Assembly: GCA_016869765.1 (NCBI GenBank)
Contig: VGES01000012.1
Coordinates: 17,026 to 81,025 of the forward strand
Direction of reading: 5' to 3'
DNA length: 64,000 nucleotides
Source: Alphaproteobacteria bacterium
GTDB lineage: Bacteria; Pseudomonadota; Alphaproteobacteria; SHVP01
The position numbers and the translations under genes are program-made. Under the pieces are notes generated by a model. It had not been told where the DNA came from. It worked only from the letters and a program-made list of their open reading frames with translations, and made no database searches. This document shows positions 63,929 to 64,000 of the stretch, piece after piece; within the stretch, counting starts at the first letter, position 1, and each line of letters begins with the position of its first letter.

Positions 63929-64000
63929 TCAGGGGATTTCGATCGCGATCTTGCCGAAGAAGTCGCCCGCGGCCTGGGCGCGATAGGCCTCCTTGGCGCG
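63929..64000 (-). CDS. C-terminal end of a quinone oxidoreductase / zinc-type alcohol dehydrogenase (partial)
   Basis: Only the last 23 residues are in the window: RAKEAYRAQAAGDFFGKIAIEI then P and TGA at 63931-63929. The pattern 'AxxAY…GxxxGKIxIxI' is the usual end of medium-chain dehydrogenase/quinone oxidoreductases (QorA type). Only a fragment, so function is an inference. It runs on the minus strand into the hypothetical gene. Confidence 0.6.
   Translation of the reverse strand, partial: RAKEAYRAQAAGDFFGKIAIEIP

Noticed and set aside
1..64000. Search for tRNA, rRNA, CRISPR repeats, insertion sequences and attachment sites
   Set aside because: No cloverleaf-like or repeat arrays, no transposase or integrase motifs and no direct-repeat borders were seen; small structured RNAs cannot be excluded by eye.

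Overview
The window is GC-rich, gene-dense and looks like a chromosome fragment of an alphaproteobacterium, probably of the Rhodospirillales type. The reasons are the alphaproteobacterial cell-envelope gene eipB (DUF1849), a phasin, clpS next to clpA, ruvX followed by gatC-gatA-gatB, and the strand-coherent block pyrB-pyrC-plsY-dprA-topA-rnr-NUDIX-rpmG. I see no rRNA, tRNA, insertion sequence, prophage or CRISPR array. No stretch longer than 300 bases is free of genes.

Layout. 1-4.5 kb: the tail of an upstream gene, a membrane J-domain protein, then galU, ugd and a phosphomannomutase/phosphoglucomutase, which supply UDP-glucose, UDP-glucuronate and hexose-1-phosphates. 4.5-7.0 kb: a methyltransferase with an unfamiliar N-terminal domain and a SPOR-tailed D,D-carboxypeptidase. 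7.0-7.9 kb: a phasin behind a promoter bracketed by a 15-bp inverted repeat. 7.9-13 kb: an APH-type kinase, an M24 peptidase, clpS and clpA. 13-18.3 kb: an MFS transporter, a FemAB-like acyltransferase, a RidA protein, and a class III nucleotide cyclase tail-to-tail with a diguanylate cyclase. 18.5-24.7 kb: eipB, fructokinase, DyP peroxidase, the second copy of the unusual methyltransferase, a frameshifted flavoprotein and a HAD hydrolase. 24.7-36.3 kb: the conserved minus-strand block from rpmG back to pyrB. 36.3-45.1 kb: an AEC transporter, ruvX, gatCAB, a Tat-exported amidohydrolase, a BtuF-like protein and two tandem glutathione transferases.

The most interesting part is 45.15-63.36 kb. 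It holds sixteen plus-strand genes packed with overlaps of 4-35 bases or gaps of 1-54 bases. In order they encode a polysaccharide deacetylase-like protein, a methyltransferase, an NDP-sugar epimerase/dehydratase, a DegT-type PLP aminotransferase, a methyltransferase, an AsnB amidotransferase, a hexapeptide acyltransferase, a GT4 glycosyltransferase, a TylF-like methyltransferase, a FemAB-like acyltransferase, a NeuD/PglD-type acyltransferase, a methyltransferase, a five-bladed beta-propeller protein, an ABC half-transporter, a radical SAM/SPASM protein and a GT-C-like membrane protein continuous with a GT4 domain. Together they look like one pathway that builds, aminates, acylates, methylates and exports a surface glycan or glycoconjugate. 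I do not recognise the complete gene set as a described system.

Limits: all family assignments come from motifs read by eye. Starts were chosen by motif position, ribosome binding sites and overlaps. No database search was made.
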